From NCBI GenBank assembly GCA_014634225.1, contig BLFN01000657.1:1713680-1728797 (forward strand): DNA of 15,118 nt, in the 5' to 3' direction. Below are positions 14,811 to 15,118 of this stretch, piece after piece. The translations under genes were made by a program, and so were the position numbers. The stretch is from Acropora yongei (taxonomy: Eukaryota; Cnidaria; Anthozoa; Scleractinia; Acroporidae). The stretch's first letter is position 1. Each line of letters starts with the position of its first letter. The notes beneath the pieces were generated by a model. That model saw only the letters and a program-made list of their open reading frames with translations, had not been told where the DNA came from and did not search any database.

Positions 14811-15118
14811 AAGATAAAGCCTTCTATCATTTGTTATTTCATTGTGTAGATTGAGATCCTCTTTGTTTTGTTCTGTTGGTCTCAAACAAATGTAATGCCT
14901 GCGACACGATATCTCACGTTTGCGCAATTTTATGAAGATCGCCTTTTCATAATTTAGTTCTGGCTCATAAATATGACATGTTGTTATCAATGCCATTTAA
15001 CGTTTTCAAAAATGTTGGACACAGGCCAAACAGGAATGATGCCGATGCTTTTGAATGAGAAACCTGTTTTAAAGTTTAATTGAACACGAACTATACCACA
15101 AGAGAATTCCACAAATAT
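14811..15118. other. Sequence after the candidate first exon, up to window end
   Basis: If the donor at 14809 is used this is intron. It includes the end of duplication copy 2 and 28 bases of unique sequence. The minus-strand frame at 14754-14996 is broken in copy 1 and is not considered coding. Confidence 0.4.

Larger units (their letters stand above)
13584..15090. repeat. Tandem duplication, copy 2 (about 1507 bp)
   Basis: This is a direct repeat of 12080-13583 in the same orientation, ending at TTGAACACGAA before unique sequence CTATACCACA. The copies differ by a few percent by eye. Only two copies are present in the window. Confidence 0.95.

Overview
The window looks like nuclear DNA of an anthozoan cnidarian, most likely a stony coral. 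It is AT-rich and intron-rich, with short exons bounded by GT..AG, a small assembly gap, a tRNA-derived SINE and several non-autonomous transposon-like inverted repeats. The coral assignment is partly from memory of repeats common in coral genomes, so treat it as likely, not proven. None of the genes shows up as a long uninterrupted ORF except an HSF-type ORF that runs off the left edge. The others were reconstructed by eye from splice sites and reading phase. Layout: positions 1-648 (minus strand) hold the 5' part, 216 codons, of a protein with a diverged heat-shock-factor-type DNA-binding domain and basic clusters. Positions 2112-8588 (minus strand) hold eight exons that join without a frame break into a 391-residue signal peptide plus amino-terminal domain (ATD) of an ionotropic glutamate receptor, most NMDA-receptor-like. 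The last exon stops at the point where the ligand-binding domain should begin. No ligand-binding or channel exon was found between there and the HSF ORF. The rest therefore lies to the left of the window, which would nest the HSF ORF in a receptor intron, or the locus encodes only an ATD. Positions 8589-11998 are gene-poor and repeat-rich. They hold a SINE-like element with a 12-bp target duplication, interrupted by a 183-bp element with 72-bp terminal inverted repeats; a degenerate inverted-repeat element; and the 3' end of what looks like a non-LTR retrotransposon with its own 12-bp target duplication. Positions 11999-15090 contain an apparent terminal coding exon (plus strand) and then an exact two-copy direct tandem duplication of about 1.5 kb (12080-13583 and 13584-15090). 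Each copy carries the end of that terminal exon, a TATA-box region and a candidate 100-nt first coding exon. The breakpoints appear to fall inside one gene's last exon and inside the next gene's first intron. The downstream gene would continue past the right edge. I found no previously undescribed defence or mobile system. The most interesting items are the receptor ATD gene with no ligand-binding domain in reach, a possible intronic-polyadenylation isoform of it, and the tandem duplication with an unusually well conserved candidate exon.
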